This document shows positions 49,569-58,175 of a stretch of DNA of 64,000 nucleotides, in pieces. The DNA comes from Citrifermentans bemidjiense Bem (lineage in GTDB: Bacteria > Desulfobacterota > Desulfuromonadia > Geobacterales > Geobacteraceae). Both the position numbers and the translations under genes were made by a program. Every line of letters begins with the position of its first letter. Within the stretch, counting starts at the first letter, position 1. Where the stretch lies: the NCBI RefSeq assembly GCF_000020725.1, contig NC_011146.1, forward strand, positions 1,549,501 to 1,613,500. Direction: 5' to 3'. The notes beneath the pieces are model-generated. The model made no database searches. It had not been told where the DNA came from and worked only from the letters and a program-made list of their open reading frames with translations.

Positions 49569-52115
49569 TCAGTTTCCCGCCAGTATCTGTCCGATTTTCT
49601 CTCCCAGTTCGCGAAGGTCCAGAGGTTTTTGGATGTACTGCATCCCCTGTTCCAGGATGCCGCGCTGCACCACGTCGTCAGAGGTGTAACCGGACATGAA
49701 GAGCACCTTCTGATCGGGGCGGGTCTGCTTGATCTTCGCTACCATCTCGCTGCCGTTCATCTCCGGCATCACCACGTCGGTCAGGATGAGGTCGAGGTTC
49801 AGTCCCGGGTCCTCGCAGATCGCGATCGCCTCCCGCGGGCCCGGCGCCTGGATCACGCTGAACCCCAGCTCCTCCAAAAGCTTCGTCGCCAGCCAGAGCA
49901 GCATCTCCTCGTCCTCGACGAGCAGTACCGTTCCCGACAGCGCCGGCGCCGCCTGCTCCTGGCCGGAAGCCCCATCGGCCTGGTCCGCCAGTCGCGGCAG
50001 GTTGATCCTGAACACGGTCCCCTGGCCCGGTTCGCTGTACACGTTGATGAAACCCCTGTTCTGGGTGACGATGCCGTAGACGGTCGCAAGCCCGAGCCCC
50101 GTCCCCTTGCCCAGTTCCTTGGTGGTGAAAAAAGGCTCGAAGATGTGCTCGACCGTCGCCTTGTCCATCCCCTGCCCGGTGTCGCTCACCGTCAGCTGCA
50201 CGTAATCACCGGGATGCGCGTCGGGGTGGACGTGGCTGCAATCGCCGGTCAGGCGGAGGTTCCTGGTCTCTATGCTGAGCCTGCCGCCGTTGGGCATGGC
50301 GTCGCGGGCGTTCACCGCCAGGTTCATCAGGATCTGGTCCACCTGGGAAGGGTCGATAGAGACGAGCCAAAGCCCCGGGTCGGGAGTGAAAGAGAGGTTT
50401 ATGTCCTCGCTGATCAGCCTGGCCAGGATCTTGTTGGACTCCCGGATCAGCTGGTTCAGGTCCAGCGGACGGGGCGAAACTACCTCCTTGCGCGAGAAGG
50501 CGAGGAGCTGCCGGGTGATCTCGCTGGAGCGCTTGGCGGCGTTGGTGATCACCTCCAGGTAGGCGTCTATCGGCTCGCCTTCCTCCAGCTTGCGTCTGCT
50601 CAATTCCGCGGCTCCCAGGATGACGCTCAGCATGTTGTTGAAGTCGTGCGCCACCCCCCCGGCCAGCCGCCCCACCGATTCCATCTTCTGCGACTGGCGG
50701 TACTGTTCCTCCAGGCGCTTGCGGTCCGTGATGTCGATGAAGGCGACGACTGCGCCCACCACCTTCCCCCCCTTCACCTGGGGATGGGACCAGTACTCGA
50801 CCGGAAAGCTGCTACCGTCCGCGCGCCAGAAGACCTCGTCGTTCACGTGGCATCCCTGCTCCTCCCGCAAGGTCTGGTGCACCATGCACTCCTTTCGGGG
50901 CATCGGGGTGCCGTCGGGGTAGGAGTGGTGGATGATCTCGTGCATGTTGCGCCCCAGGTACTGCTCCGGGGAGTCGGCTCCCAGCATCCTGAGGCAGGCT
51001 TTGTTGCAGAAGGTGCAGTTTCCCTCAAGGTCTATGCCGTAGATCGCCTCCCCCGCTGAATCGAGCAAGAGGCGCAGTCTTTCTTCGCTTGCCCTAAGCG
51101 CCTCTTCCGCCTGCCAGCGTTCGTCGATCTGCTCCTCCAGAAGGACCGCCTGGTCCTGCAGATGCTCCTGCGCGGCCTTGCGCTCCCTGACCTCCTGCTC
51201 CAGCGTCATCGCCTGCTCTTTGAGCGCCTCCTCGACCCGCCTGCGCTCGTCCATCTCGCGCTTTAAGTTCCACAGGGTGTAGCCTAGCCCCGGGACCAGC
51301 GCCAGAGAGAGGAACTTCAAAATCATGAGGCGCCACTCGGAGCCGGTCTCATACCTCTCGATGCGCAGCACGACGCCGCTGTCCTCGGGGGTGATGAGCA
51401 CCTCCTTGGACAGGTTTTTGTCCAGGGTCCCCTGGACTGGGTAGGACGCCAGCACCGAATCGTACCTGTCGACCAGGCTCAGGTGGTATAAGCGCGGACG
51501 GACCTGCGAGACCAGCTGTTCCAGCAGCTTTTCGCAGGAGTAGACCCCGGCGAACAGGCCCAAAAAGGTGTCGTCCCGGTAGACGGGAACCCATACTTCA
51601 AAGGAGGTCACTCCCTGTATGGCCTGGAAGGGGCTGGTGTAGACCGGCAGGCGCAGGTCCCTGGCGAGGCGTGAGGCGCGCTTGGGCTCCGGCAAGTCCA
51701 CATGCAGCCCCAGTATCTGGCGGTTCTGGGCCAAAGGTGCCACGTCGCGGATGAACATGCCGGCGTCCACCCAGGTGATGTTGATCAGTTCCGGGTGTTC
51801 GTTGATGTAGCGGCTGGCCCGCTGTTGGAACAGGGGCCGGTCCAGTTTCCCTGCGGCCTGCTCCAGGGCGAGCATGCCCAGGTAGCTCTCGTTCCCATCC
51901 AGGGTGAGTTGCACCGTTCCGCCGATGGTTTTCGCCCTGGAACTCAGGTCGCTCTGCTTGCTCTTCCGGTTGTTCCCTTCGATGAACCAGATGATGACGG
52001 CGAACACCAGCAGCAAGGCGCCCAGCATCAATAAAGGGCTCAGCCACAGGCCAAGCGAGCGCGATTTGCTTTGGAAGGCGCTGCCGATTTTTGGATCTGG
52101 AGTTCTCTGTGACAC
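49569..52115 (-). CDS. Hybrid sensor histidine kinase with C-terminal receiver domain
   Basis: 848 residues. TM1 is at about 21-45 (LSPLLMLGALLLVFAVIIWF); an external sensor region of about 230 residues follows, then TM2. A coiled coil (about 300-345) and a PAS domain with a PAC tail (about 345-465) precede the kinase core. The HisKA box GGVAHDFNN puts the phospho-His near residue 490. The HATPase has NARDAMPNGG, SDTGQGMD and GTGLGLATVYG. The receiver domain (about 728-848) has VLLVEDEE, phospho-Asp DVVMPEMNG and KPLDL. GTG 52115 is chosen because GGAGGAAAGA precedes it. It is in an operon with cheD; the signal is unknown. Confidence 0.93.
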   Translation of the reverse strand: MSQRTPDPKIGSAFQSKSRSLGLWLSPLLMLGALLLVFAVIIWFIEGNNRKSKQSDLSSRAKTIGGTVQLTLDGNESYLGMLALEQAAGKLDRPLFQQRASRYINEHPELINITWVDAGMFIRDVAPLAQNRQILGLHVDLPEPKRASRLARDLRLPVYTSPFQAIQGVTSFEVWVPVYRDDTFLGLFAGVYSCEKLLEQLVSQVRPRLYHLSLVDRYDSVLASYPVQGTLDKNLSKEVLITPEDSGVVLRIERYETGSEWRLMILKFLSLALVPGLGYTLWNLKREMDERRRVEEALKEQAMTLEQEVRERKAAQEHLQDQAVLLEEQIDERWQAEEALRASEERLRLLLDSAGEAIYGIDLEGNCTFCNKACLRMLGADSPEQYLGRNMHEIIHHSYPDGTPMPRKECMVHQTLREEQGCHVNDEVFWRADGSSFPVEYWSHPQVKGGKVVGAVVAFIDITDRKRLEEQYRQSQKMESVGRLAGGVAHDFNNMLSVILGAAELSRRKLEEGEPIDAYLEVITNAAKRSSEITRQLLAFSRKEVVSPRPLDLNQLIRESNKILARLISEDINLSFTPDPGLWLVSIDPSQVDQILMNLAVNARDAMPNGGRLSIETRNLRLTGDCSHVHPDAHPGDYVQLTVSDTGQGMDKATVEHIFEPFFTTKELGKGTGLGLATVYGIVTQNRGFINVYSEPGQGTVFRINLPRLADQADGASGQEQAAPALSGTVLLVEDEEMLLWLATKLLEELGFSVIQAPGPREAIAICEDPGLNLDLILTDVVMPEMNGSEMVAKIKQTRPDQKVLFMSGYTSDDVVQRGILEQGMQYIQKPLDLRELGEKIGQILAGN

Positions 52116-52382
52116 TCTTTCCTCCAGTGGCAATTGCAAGACAGTGCTGTCTTAATCGGCAGATGGCGTAAAAAGTTGAGTGGATGTGCACAGATGCCGG
52201 TTCGCAGGAACAACTGTGATAGTAGCATCAAATACGGCTGGGACAAACCGGCCTCGAAGCCTGCATCGATCGCTCTCTCAATACAAGCCTTGCAATGCCC
52301 GGTGAAAACTTCTAACATTAAACTGTGCACAGAAATAACGCGGCTGTTGCTGGCCTGCTCTAGGTGACAAAAGGAGGCAGCC

Positions 52383-52829
52383 ATGCCAGAAAAGGGTGAG
52401 AAATCGATAGGCGAACTGGTTTCTGAGTTGACGCAGGAAGTGCGCATGCTGTTCAGGCAGGAGATGGAGCTTTTCAGCGTCGAGATGAAAGGGAAAGCAC
52501 TCCATGCTGCAAAAGACGCAGCCGCAATAGGCGTAGGCGGTGTTTTACTGTACTCGGGGTTGCTGGTGTTGCTGGCGGCGATCGTGCTGGGGCTGGCGAC
52601 GGTAATGCCCGCCTGGGGCGCGGCGCTGCTGGTCGCTTTTGTCTGCATCGGGGCGGGGATAGCGCTGGTGCTCAAGGGGCAAAAGGATCTGGCGCACATG
52701 AAGGTGAAACCTGAACAGACGGCGGAAAGCGTGAAGGAGACGGCACAATGGGCGAAAACATTAAAATTAACGAGCAGTCATCGGCGGACAAGCTTCGGGA
52801 GCAGATCAGACATACGGAAAGCGATATAA
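52383..52829 (+). CDS. YqjE/phage-holin-like family membrane protein
   Basis: 148 residues. An N-terminal amphipathic helix (SIGELVSELTQEVRMLFRQE) is followed by two hydrophobic helices (GVGGVLLYSGLLVLLAAIVL and WGAALLVAFVCIGAGIALVL). This is the usual pattern of the DUF1469/YqjE family. Despite the holin label there is no phage gene nearby. The last 27 codons overlap the next gene in another frame. With the DUF3618 and YtxH genes it forms an envelope cluster like the yqjCDEK locus of enterobacteria. Confidence 0.85.
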   Translation: MPEKGEKSIGELVSELTQEVRMLFRQEMELFSVEMKGKALHAAKDAAAIGVGGVLLYSGLLVLLAAIVLGLATVMPAWGAALLVAFVCIGAGIALVLKGQKDLAHMKVKPEQTAESVKETAQWAKTLKLTSSHRRTSFGSRSDIRKAI

Positions 52830-53335
52830 CCGAAACGGTGCAAACCATAGAGCAGAGGCTCTCGCCAAATCACCTGCGCCGGGAGGGGGTACGCAAGGCG
52901 AAAGGGCTCGCCTGGAGGGGCGTGGCCAAGGTGATGGAAGTGGTGCAGCAAAGGCCGCTTCAGCTGTCGCTTTTAGGTGCGACAGCAGCAGTGGTCATGA
53001 TGAGAAGGAGCAGTAAGGGGCACAAAAAAGAGCAGGCGAAGCAGCTGGCCGTTGAGAGCACCGGCAGCGCCGCGACGGCGCTGGGGATGAGCGCGCTCGG
53101 CATACTGTTGCGCAGGGCGCTGGCAAAAAGAGGTATCATTCGGCAGCAGGCACGTCCGATAGGCGGGGTCGCACTGGCGGCCACTGCGGCAAAGGCGTTT
53201 TTAAGCGGTGCCCGGGACTCGAAGAAAAGCGGCACGACCCGCCCGGGCAGGAAGCAGGCGTGGCGCAGCTTGGCCAACGCTATAGGCGCGGCTCTCGGCA
53301 CAAGCTGGTACAGCCACAGAGGGCACAGGATTTAA
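52748..53335 (+). CDS. DUF3618-type membrane-associated protein
   Basis: 195 residues. The N-terminal SSADKLREQIRHTESDITET followed by VQTIEQRLSP is the DUF3618 signature. A short hydrophobic segment and a basic C-terminal half with small-residue helices follow. The ATG has AAGGAG upstream, and the conserved region begins about 10 residues in. The start is therefore sound even though it overlaps the upstream gene by 82 bp. It is probably bound to the inner membrane with YqjE- and YtxH-like partners; molecular role unknown. Confidence 0.82.
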   Translation: MGENIKINEQSSADKLREQIRHTESDITETVQTIEQRLSPNHLRREGVRKAKGLAWRGVAKVMEVVQQRPLQLSLLGATAAVVMMRRSSKGHKKEQAKQLAVESTGSAATALGMSALGILLRRALAKRGIIRQQARPIGGVALAATAAKAFLSGARDSKKSGTTRPGRKQAWRSLANAIGAALGTSWYSHRGHRI

Positions 53336-53385
53336 CGAGCGGGTAGCAGACAAATCGGCGAAGAGAGATCGCCGGGGAGGTAGCC

Positions 53386-53658
53386 ATGAGAAGGCATCAT
53401 ACGAGCACCACGGCCGAGGTGGTTAGCTTTTCAGCCGGGGCGTTGGTGGGAGCAGGGCTTGCACTTCTTTACGCCCCCAAAACCGGGCACGAAATGCGCG
53501 AGAAAGTATCCGATGTGACCGGTGACGCCATTGCGAAGATGAAAGGGATGACCGCCGAGGCACAGGAGAAGTTCAGCCAGAAAATGCAAAGAGGCCGTGA
53601 GTTCGCCGAGGAAAAAGCAGCCGAATTCTCAGAGTCCAAAGAGGAGCTCTACCACTGA
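53386..53658 (+). CDS. YtxH-domain protein, second copy
   Basis: 90 residues: a hydrophobic segment FSAGALVGAGLALLYAPKTG followed by HEMREKVSDV and a helical tail with Ala, Glu and Lys. The AGALVGAGLALLYAPKTG motif is the YtxH core. Third gene of the YqjE-DUF3618-YtxH series, 50 bp after the DUF3618 gene. Probably a stress-related envelope protein. A terminator follows 35 bp later. Confidence 0.88.
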   Translation: MRRHHTSTTAEVVSFSAGALVGAGLALLYAPKTGHEMREKVSDVTGDAIAKMKGMTAEAQEKFSQKMQRGREFAEEKAAEFSESKEELYH

Positions 53659-53693
53659 CATAGGGGCTGACCGCAACCGGGTCAGGCGAAGGG

Positions 53694-53727
53694 AAGGGGG
53701 ACCGCTGAAAAGCGGCCCCCCTTTTTT
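53694..53727 (+). terminator. Terminator of the YqjE-DUF3618-YtxH cluster
   Basis: Stem AAGGGGGACCGCT with AGCGGCCCCCCTT around a GAAA tetraloop, then a T run. It may also serve the convergent AEC transporter gene. Confidence 0.9.
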
Positions 53728-53732
53728 CAGCT

Positions 53733-54641
53733 TCACGCCGCAAGCCTCGACAGCCAGAAGATCGCCGGTAGGGTAGCAAACGAAACTATTATGCCGATCC
53801 CGATCAGGGCCACTGCCAGATCGGGATCCATCCCGGCGACGACTGCCAGGGCGCCTGCGGTAACCATAGGAGGCATGGCCGCTTCCAGTATCGAGACGTC
53901 GACCACCATCCCGCTTATGCCGGCCAGCCGGCAAACAAGCAAGGCGGCCAGGGGAGCGATCAAAAGCTTGATGCCCAATCCGAATCCAAGCGGGGCGACT
54001 ACCGTTGCCGGAAGCCTGAACCTCAGCTGCAGCCCTATGGCGGTCATGACGACTGGGACCAGGGTGGTTGCGACGCTCTCAAGGCACTGCACGAGTATTT
54101 TCGGATAGGGACAGAATCGGCAGGCAAGGCCGACGATCAGGGCCAGCGTGGGCGGGAACAGCAGGGCTTTTCTGGCCACAGCGGAGAGGTTCAGCGCGCC
54201 GTTTTTCCCGTACGCCGCAAGAATGAAGGAGCCGTAGGTTGCCATGATGACCATGGTGCCGATCTGGTCGTAGATGATCAGGTAGGGAAGCCCTGCCGGT
54301 CCGAAGAAAGCCTGTACCATCGGGATGCCGAGAAAAGAAGTGTTTCCCAGCGGCACGACCAGAAGCAGCACTCCGGTAACCGGCCGCTCCCAGTTCCAAA
54401 GTCTCGCCGCCAAAAGCACCAGAGAGGCGGAAAAAGCAAGCAACCCCCACGGAAGCGCCGCCGCAATGGCGATCTCTGGAGAAAAGACGATCTGCGGCAC
54501 CTTGAGCAGTATCACCGCCGGCAGTGATACGTAAAGGGCGAAGATGTTGAGTACCTGGGCTGAATCTTTTGGAAAAAACCCGGTGCGGCGAAAGAGCATC
54601 CCCAAAAGGACAAAGGCCCCGATCATGGCGAAATTTTCCAT
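53733..54641 (-). CDS. AEC-family transporter
   Basis: 302 residues with about ten hydrophobic segments. The N-terminus is MENFAMIGAFVLLGMLFRRT. Family features include VPLGNTSFLGIPMVQAFFG in the first half and a mirror-like second half with EAAMPPMVTAGALA. AEC proteins are auxin-efflux-carrier relatives that export organic acids or malate-like anions. ATG 54641 is preferred; the open frame extends to 54776 across the azlD gene and that part is rejected. It lies 17 bp after azlD and probably shares its transcript. Confidence 0.9.
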   Translation of the reverse strand: MENFAMIGAFVLLGMLFRRTGFFPKDSAQVLNIFALYVSLPAVILLKVPQIVFSPEIAIAAALPWGLLAFSASLVLLAARLWNWERPVTGVLLLVVPLGNTSFLGIPMVQAFFGPAGLPYLIIYDQIGTMVIMATYGSFILAAYGKNGALNLSAVARKALLFPPTLALIVGLACRFCPYPKILVQCLESVATTLVPVVMTAIGLQLRFRLPATVVAPLGFGLGIKLLIAPLAALLVCRLAGISGMVVDVSILEAAMPPMVTAGALAVVAGMDPDLAVALIGIGIIVSFATLPAIFWLSRLAA

Positions 54642-54658
54642 CAGCGTGTCCCCGCCAT

Positions 54659-54970
54659 TTACGGCGTCAACCTGCGGGCGGCGAAGATCACCGCCATTCC
54701 CAACACCATGGCCAAAAGCGTGTTGCGTGTCCGCAGCATGACGACAGCCGTCAACCCTGCGGCAACTACCCCCCATGCCCCTTCTGCCACGATCGAGGGA
54801 ATTACCAGCGCGAACAAAAGCGACCCCGGCAAGGCGTCCATCCCCTGGCGAAAGCGCCCGGTCCGCGGAAAGCGCGCGGAAAGAAGCAGCCCACCCAGGC
54901 GCAAGGAGTAGGTGACCAGCGCGGCCAGTGTTATCGCCAGCACCGCCTGGGTGTCAACTTGCGGGAACAT
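54659..54970 (-). CDS. azlD: AzlD-family branched-chain amino acid exporter subunit
   Basis: 103 residues with four hydrophobic segments; begins MFPQVDTQAVLAITLAALVT and contains LPGSLLFALVIPSI and VVMLRTRNTLLAMVLGMAV, typical of AzlD. It works with AzlC to export branched-chain amino acids or analogues across the inner membrane. The start overlaps the azlC 3' end by 17 bp, showing translational coupling. Confidence 0.93.
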   Translation of the reverse strand: MFPQVDTQAVLAITLAALVTYSLRLGGLLLSARFPRTGRFRQGMDALPGSLLFALVIPSIVAEGAWGVVAAGLTAVVMLRTRNTLLAMVLGMAVIFAARRLTP

Positions 54971-55664
54971 GCTCGCCCTCCTTCGAGGCCGGTGTCTTAG
55001 GCGCTGCCAGCATCGCTGTTATGGCGCCTCCCACCCCTCCGATGACGATATACCACTTCCCGGGCAGGAAATGGTGCGCGATAAGCGCCAGGGCGCCGGC
55101 CGCGAGCCAGGGGGGGATGTCCTTCTTCCCCTGGAATAAGCCTACTGCAAGCGCGGTGAATATGGCGGTAAAGGCGAAATCGAGCGCGTAGTATTCCGGA
55201 TGGGAGACGAGCCCTCCCCCCATAAGCCCCGCCAGCGTTCCGCTGCACCAGCAGAGAAAGACCATCACGCCGCCTCCGAAGAGAAACCAGACGCTTGCCG
55301 TTCCCTTGCGCTGTTCGGTCATGGTGACGGCCCAGTTCTCGTCGGCGACAAGATGCATCAAAAAGACCTTGCACAGAAGGCTCCGTCCGCTGAAAAGCGG
55401 CCCCAGCGAAGCCCCCACCAGCAGGTAGCGCAGGTTTATCACCAGGACGGCAAAAGCCATCTCGATCACCGGCAGGTGCTTAGACCACATGTCCACCATG
55501 ACGAACTGCGCCGAACCGGCGAAAACCGCCGAGTTCATCAACAGAAGATCGAGCCAGGAAAGTCCTTTTTGCGCGGCGAGCATCCCCAGCACGCTGCCGT
55601 AAGCCGCGACGCTCGCCGCTATCGGGACGTTGGCGCTGGCGCCCCTGTAGAAATCCGCCTTCAT
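54954..55664 (-). CDS. azlC: AzlC-family branched-chain amino acid exporter subunit
   Basis: 236 residues with multiple hydrophobic segments. The signature SVAAYGSVLGMLAAQKGLSW followed by LLMNSAVFAGSAQFVMVDMW and the DENWAVTM segment are characteristic of AzlC. It is the larger part of the AzlCD exporter and is followed by azlD and an AEC transporter gene. GGGAG precedes the ATG. No regulator gene (Lrp type) is adjacent. Confidence 0.94.
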   Translation of the reverse strand: MKADFYRGASANVPIAASVAAYGSVLGMLAAQKGLSWLDLLLMNSAVFAGSAQFVMVDMWSKHLPVIEMAFAVLVINLRYLLVGASLGPLFSGRSLLCKVFLMHLVADENWAVTMTEQRKGTASVWFLFGGGVMVFLCWCSGTLAGLMGGGLVSHPEYYALDFAFTAIFTALAVGLFQGKKDIPPWLAAGALALIAHHFLPGKWYIVIGGVGGAITAMLAAPKTPASKEGEHVPAS

Positions 55665-55956
55665 TTAAAATCTCCCTGTTCGCAATAGCAGATCCTGTCA
55701 TGTCATGGAAAGGCAGGGATCCCCCCTCGACGTCGTTGGCCGGACCCATGGAACTCCCGCGAACGGTTTTACAAGTAGCGTATCCCGAAGGATTGCCAGG
55801 TAGGCAAGGGGATGTGAAACATACTATCGGGCGGGGCAGAATTCAAGAGCTGATTGGCAGATGTGAAAAAGACCCGACTCCGGCGCTGGTCGCTTCTGCG
55901 CCTCTTACCGTGGCGGTCCGGGTTGACCGAAGGAGTGGCAGGGCAAGTCGTTGGGG

Positions 55957-56136
55957 TCAGTGTGAAGTGGTAATCGGAAGGGGGATGTCATCTTCTTCAG
56001 CTGCCGGGACTTCATCGGAATCGTCCTGCGTCGAAGCAGTCTCCCTTTCCTGCTTGCGTTGCATCTTTTCGTCCTGCTTCTTTTTTCTATCCAGTTCTTT
56101 CTGGCGCTTTTGAAATTTGAAATTGGGCTTTGCCAT
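55957..56136 (-). CDS. Small highly charged protein
   Basis: 59 residues. Begins MAKPNFKFQKRQKELDRKKK, continues with a helix rich in Lys, Arg, Gln and Glu, and ends with an acidic stretch (DEVPAAEEDDIPLPI). The pattern MAKPN-F-KRQKEL-KKKK is shared by small proteins in many proteobacteria, of unknown function. GAGGAG lies 6 nt before the ATG. It may bind nucleic acid or ribosomes, given its basic N-terminus, but this is a guess. The stretch 55665-55956 upstream of azlC shows no other gene. Confidence 0.7.
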   Translation of the reverse strand: MAKPNFKFQKRQKELDRKKKQDEKMQRKQERETASTQDDSDEVPAAEEDDIPLPITTSH

Positions 56137-56199
56137 ATGATCTCCTCAAATGTATGAAGCGGGGCTATTGTCTATGACAAATGATGCAATAGCAAGTTG

Positions 56200-56460
56200 A
56201 TTTGAAATTCCCTCATCTTTTTTGAAAAAACCGATTCCGTTTCTGTATGTTAAATGGCTGTTATCAATCATTAAATAAGATGCGCTATGAGCTTAGTAAA
56301 GCCCTTCCCGTGACTTGAAACTAAGGGGGTGCAGCTTTCAAAGCGCGCCAGGGAGGGTTTAACGATATTTAAATAGCTTGCTATGTAGATTCGAAGCTGT
56401 TACGATGAGATTCAATCTGGAACAACTCCGGGTAAATTCAGAAATTTTGGAGATATAAAG
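56200..56460 (+). promoter_or_regulatory. AT-rich upstream region and leader of the cold-shock gene
   Basis: About 260 bp of AT-rich sequence precedes the cold-shock gene. Long AT-rich 5' untranslated leaders are usual for CspA-type genes and fold differently with temperature. No exact promoter or cold-box could be assigned by eye. Confidence 0.35.
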
Positions 56461-56462
56461 TA

Positions 56463-56663
56463 ATGGCAAACGGAACTGTAAAATGGTTTAACGACAGCAA
56501 GGGTTTTGGTTTTCTCGAGCAGGAAAACGGCGACGATGTTTTCTGCCACTTCTCCGCTATCACTGGCGAAGGATTCAAATCCCTTGTTGAAGGCGACAGC
56601 GTCACCTTCGACGTAGTCAGGGGGCCGAAAGGTCTTCAGGCTGCCAACGTGACCAGGGTCTAG
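56463..56663 (+). CDS. Cold-shock protein, CspA family
   Basis: 66 residues, a single OB-fold cold-shock domain. It starts [20 protein letters not shown], containing RNP1 (KGFGFL), followed by RNP2 written DVFCHF instead of the common DVFVHF. It ends [10 protein letters not shown]. It acts as an RNA chaperone or transcript antiterminator. TTGGAG precedes the ATG and a strong terminator follows. Confidence 0.96.
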   Translation: MANGTVKWFNDSKGFGFLEQENGDDVFCHFSAITGEGFKSLVEGDSVTFDVVRGPKGLQAANVTRV

Positions 56664-56719
56664 ATTCAGCCACCTGGCAGGACCATTGGTTCCTGCACCG
56701 TCATACGGCTCACTAACGG

Positions 56720-56757
56720 ACGAGGCCCCTGTCAATAAAACAGGGGCCTCGTCTTTT
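56720..56757 (+). terminator. Terminator of the cold-shock gene
   Basis: A 13-bp stem ACGAGGCCCCTGT with ACAGGGGCCTCGT, followed by CTTTTG. Confidence 0.92.
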
Positions 56758-56955
56758 GTAGCGGTTCCCGTAGTCGTTCCTACCTTTTAGCCTTGCTGTC
56801 ACGGCCACTTCGAGCATCTCTTAGCAGCTACGGAACCATTTCCCGTCACGATAACGTTCGAACCCGCTTTCGACCTCGCAAGCCGCCGGCATGCGTATGG
56901 TAGCGATCCGGGTCATTCGAAGTAAACGTTGCTAACCAGGTAAGGGAGAATCGAG

Positions 56956-57225
56956 ATGTCCATCAGAAGAGGAGACGTAGTCAGCCATTGCTCTGCAGTT
57001 GAATGGGGGGTCGGAAAAGTGGTCGAGGTCAGCGATTACCGCGTATCTATCCACTTCAACGACGGGACCACCCGCAAGATCGCCAGCACCCATTTTGCCA
57101 GCCTGGTGCCGGCCGAGCCCGGTTCGTATATTGCGGCCAATCCGGTGGTCGAAAAAGATGGGATCAAGGCCAAGGCTCCGCGCAAAAAGGCTGTTACCGC
57201 CAAGCAGGCGGCCGGCGCCAAATAA
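56956..57225 (+). CDS. DUF3553-like small protein
   Basis: 89 residues. The N-terminal about 60 residues (RRGDVVSHCSAVEWGVGKVV, then YRVSIHFNDGTTRKI) form a small beta-barrel-like domain resembling DUF3553. The tail is Lys/Ala-rich (KAPRKKAVTAKQAAGAK) like histone-H1-type tails, suggesting nucleic acid contact. No function is established. AAGGGAG precedes the ATG. The preceding stretch 56758-56955 contains no gene. Confidence 0.78.
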   Translation: MSIRRGDVVSHCSAVEWGVGKVVEVSDYRVSIHFNDGTTRKIASTHFASLVPAEPGSYIAANPVVEKDGIKAKAPRKKAVTAKQAAGAK

Positions 57226-57246
57226 CCCGACCTAAAACACGATGAC

Positions 57247-57305
57247 AAGGGGGCAGCCTCTGGCATGACGCATTTGTCCTGCCAGTTGGCCGCCCCTTTT
57301 TTTTT
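57247..57305 (+). terminator. Terminator after the DUF3553-like gene
   Basis: An imperfect long stem (AAGGGGGCAGCC...TGGCA with TGCCA...GGCCGCCCCTT) ending in a run of about ten T. Confidence 0.8.
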
Positions 57306-57449
57306 CGCCCACGACAGGCGGGAGGGGGGGGGAGCCGCAAAGCGTTCTTCCTGGAGAGGAGTTGGAATTAGGGAAGAGCGAAAAAAATTTCTTGCCATCG
57401 GGGAAGGTGTTTGTAGTATTGGATCAACTTAATCAAGGAGGTGGTTCGC

Positions 57450-58064
57450 ATGCCTGGAAATCATGATAGCCATTCCGAAGTGATTGCGAAATCCGCTGCG
57501 CTGACTGAGGTGTTCACCGAGGAAAAGTTCGCCTACATGCTGTCGCTGTGTCCCAATCCCGAGAGCTTGGGCACCGACCACAATCGGTACGAGGCGACTT
57601 ACACCGCCTCGCTGAAAGGGGATCCGGAAAAGGTGAAGGCGTGCGAGGCGGAGCGCGTGGTCATGACCCAGAACCTCGCCATTCTCCACGGCATCGCCAA
57701 AGTCCTTTCGGTAAAAGATCCGACCGTGATGGAGAAACTTGGTTTCGGCAAACCTCCGGAGAAGGCCGCCATCGCTTCCCACATCATCGACTCTCCTCAC
57801 GGATTCAAGGTCTTTTTCGATCCAAAAGGTAACCTGTTCGCTACGCTCGGCAAGGTTGAGGGCGCAAAGGGATATGAGCTTTGGGCTTGTGACGGCGACC
57901 CGAACGTCGAGTCCAACTGGAGACTTGTGCTATTCTCGCTTAACTGCAAAAAGATTCCGATAACCGGGTTGAACCGCACCAGGACCAACTGGCTTAAGAT
58001 CAGGGGCATCCGAGGCAATATTACCGGCCCTTGGTCCTATTTGCAAAGCGTCAACCCTGCCTGA
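57450..58064 (+). CDS. Hypothetical protein
   Basis: 204 residues, soluble, no signal peptide. The N-terminal half is helical (SEVIAKSAALTEVFTEEKFA, then KVKACEAERVVMTQNLAILH). The C-terminal half is more beta-like (GFKVFFDPKGNLFATLGKVE; WRLVLFSLNCKKIPITGLNR). No family is recognised. ATG 57450 is preferred to GTG 57441 because AAGGAGG lies just upstream. It stands alone on the plus strand and is followed by the A-tract tandem repeat array. Confidence 0.75.
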   Translation: MPGNHDSHSEVIAKSAALTEVFTEEKFAYMLSLCPNPESLGTDHNRYEATYTASLKGDPEKVKACEAERVVMTQNLAILHGIAKVLSVKDPTVMEKLGFGKPPEKAAIASHIIDSPHGFKVFFDPKGNLFATLGKVEGAKGYELWACDGDPNVESNWRLVLFSLNCKKIPITGLNRTRTNWLKIRGIRGNITGPWSYLQSVNPA

Positions 58065-58175
58065 AGTTCTCCCCACCCCATGCCCCTTTGGAGATCGAGT
58101 CCAAAGGGCGTGTTTTTAGTTTCTCCGTCCGCGCTTCTCCTTCCTGAACCAAAGATAGCTTTTCCCGCGGAGATT

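Noticed and set aside
52383-52829. Prophage remnant because of the phage-holin family label
   Set aside because: The protein belongs to the YqjE-like group found in bacterial envelope clusters; no lysin, capsid, integrase or attachment site is present.
55700-56113. 137-codon plus-strand frame upstream of the cold-shock gene
   Set aside because: Its 3' half is the antisense of the small KRQKEL-type gene, and its Ser/Cys-rich translation has no domain.
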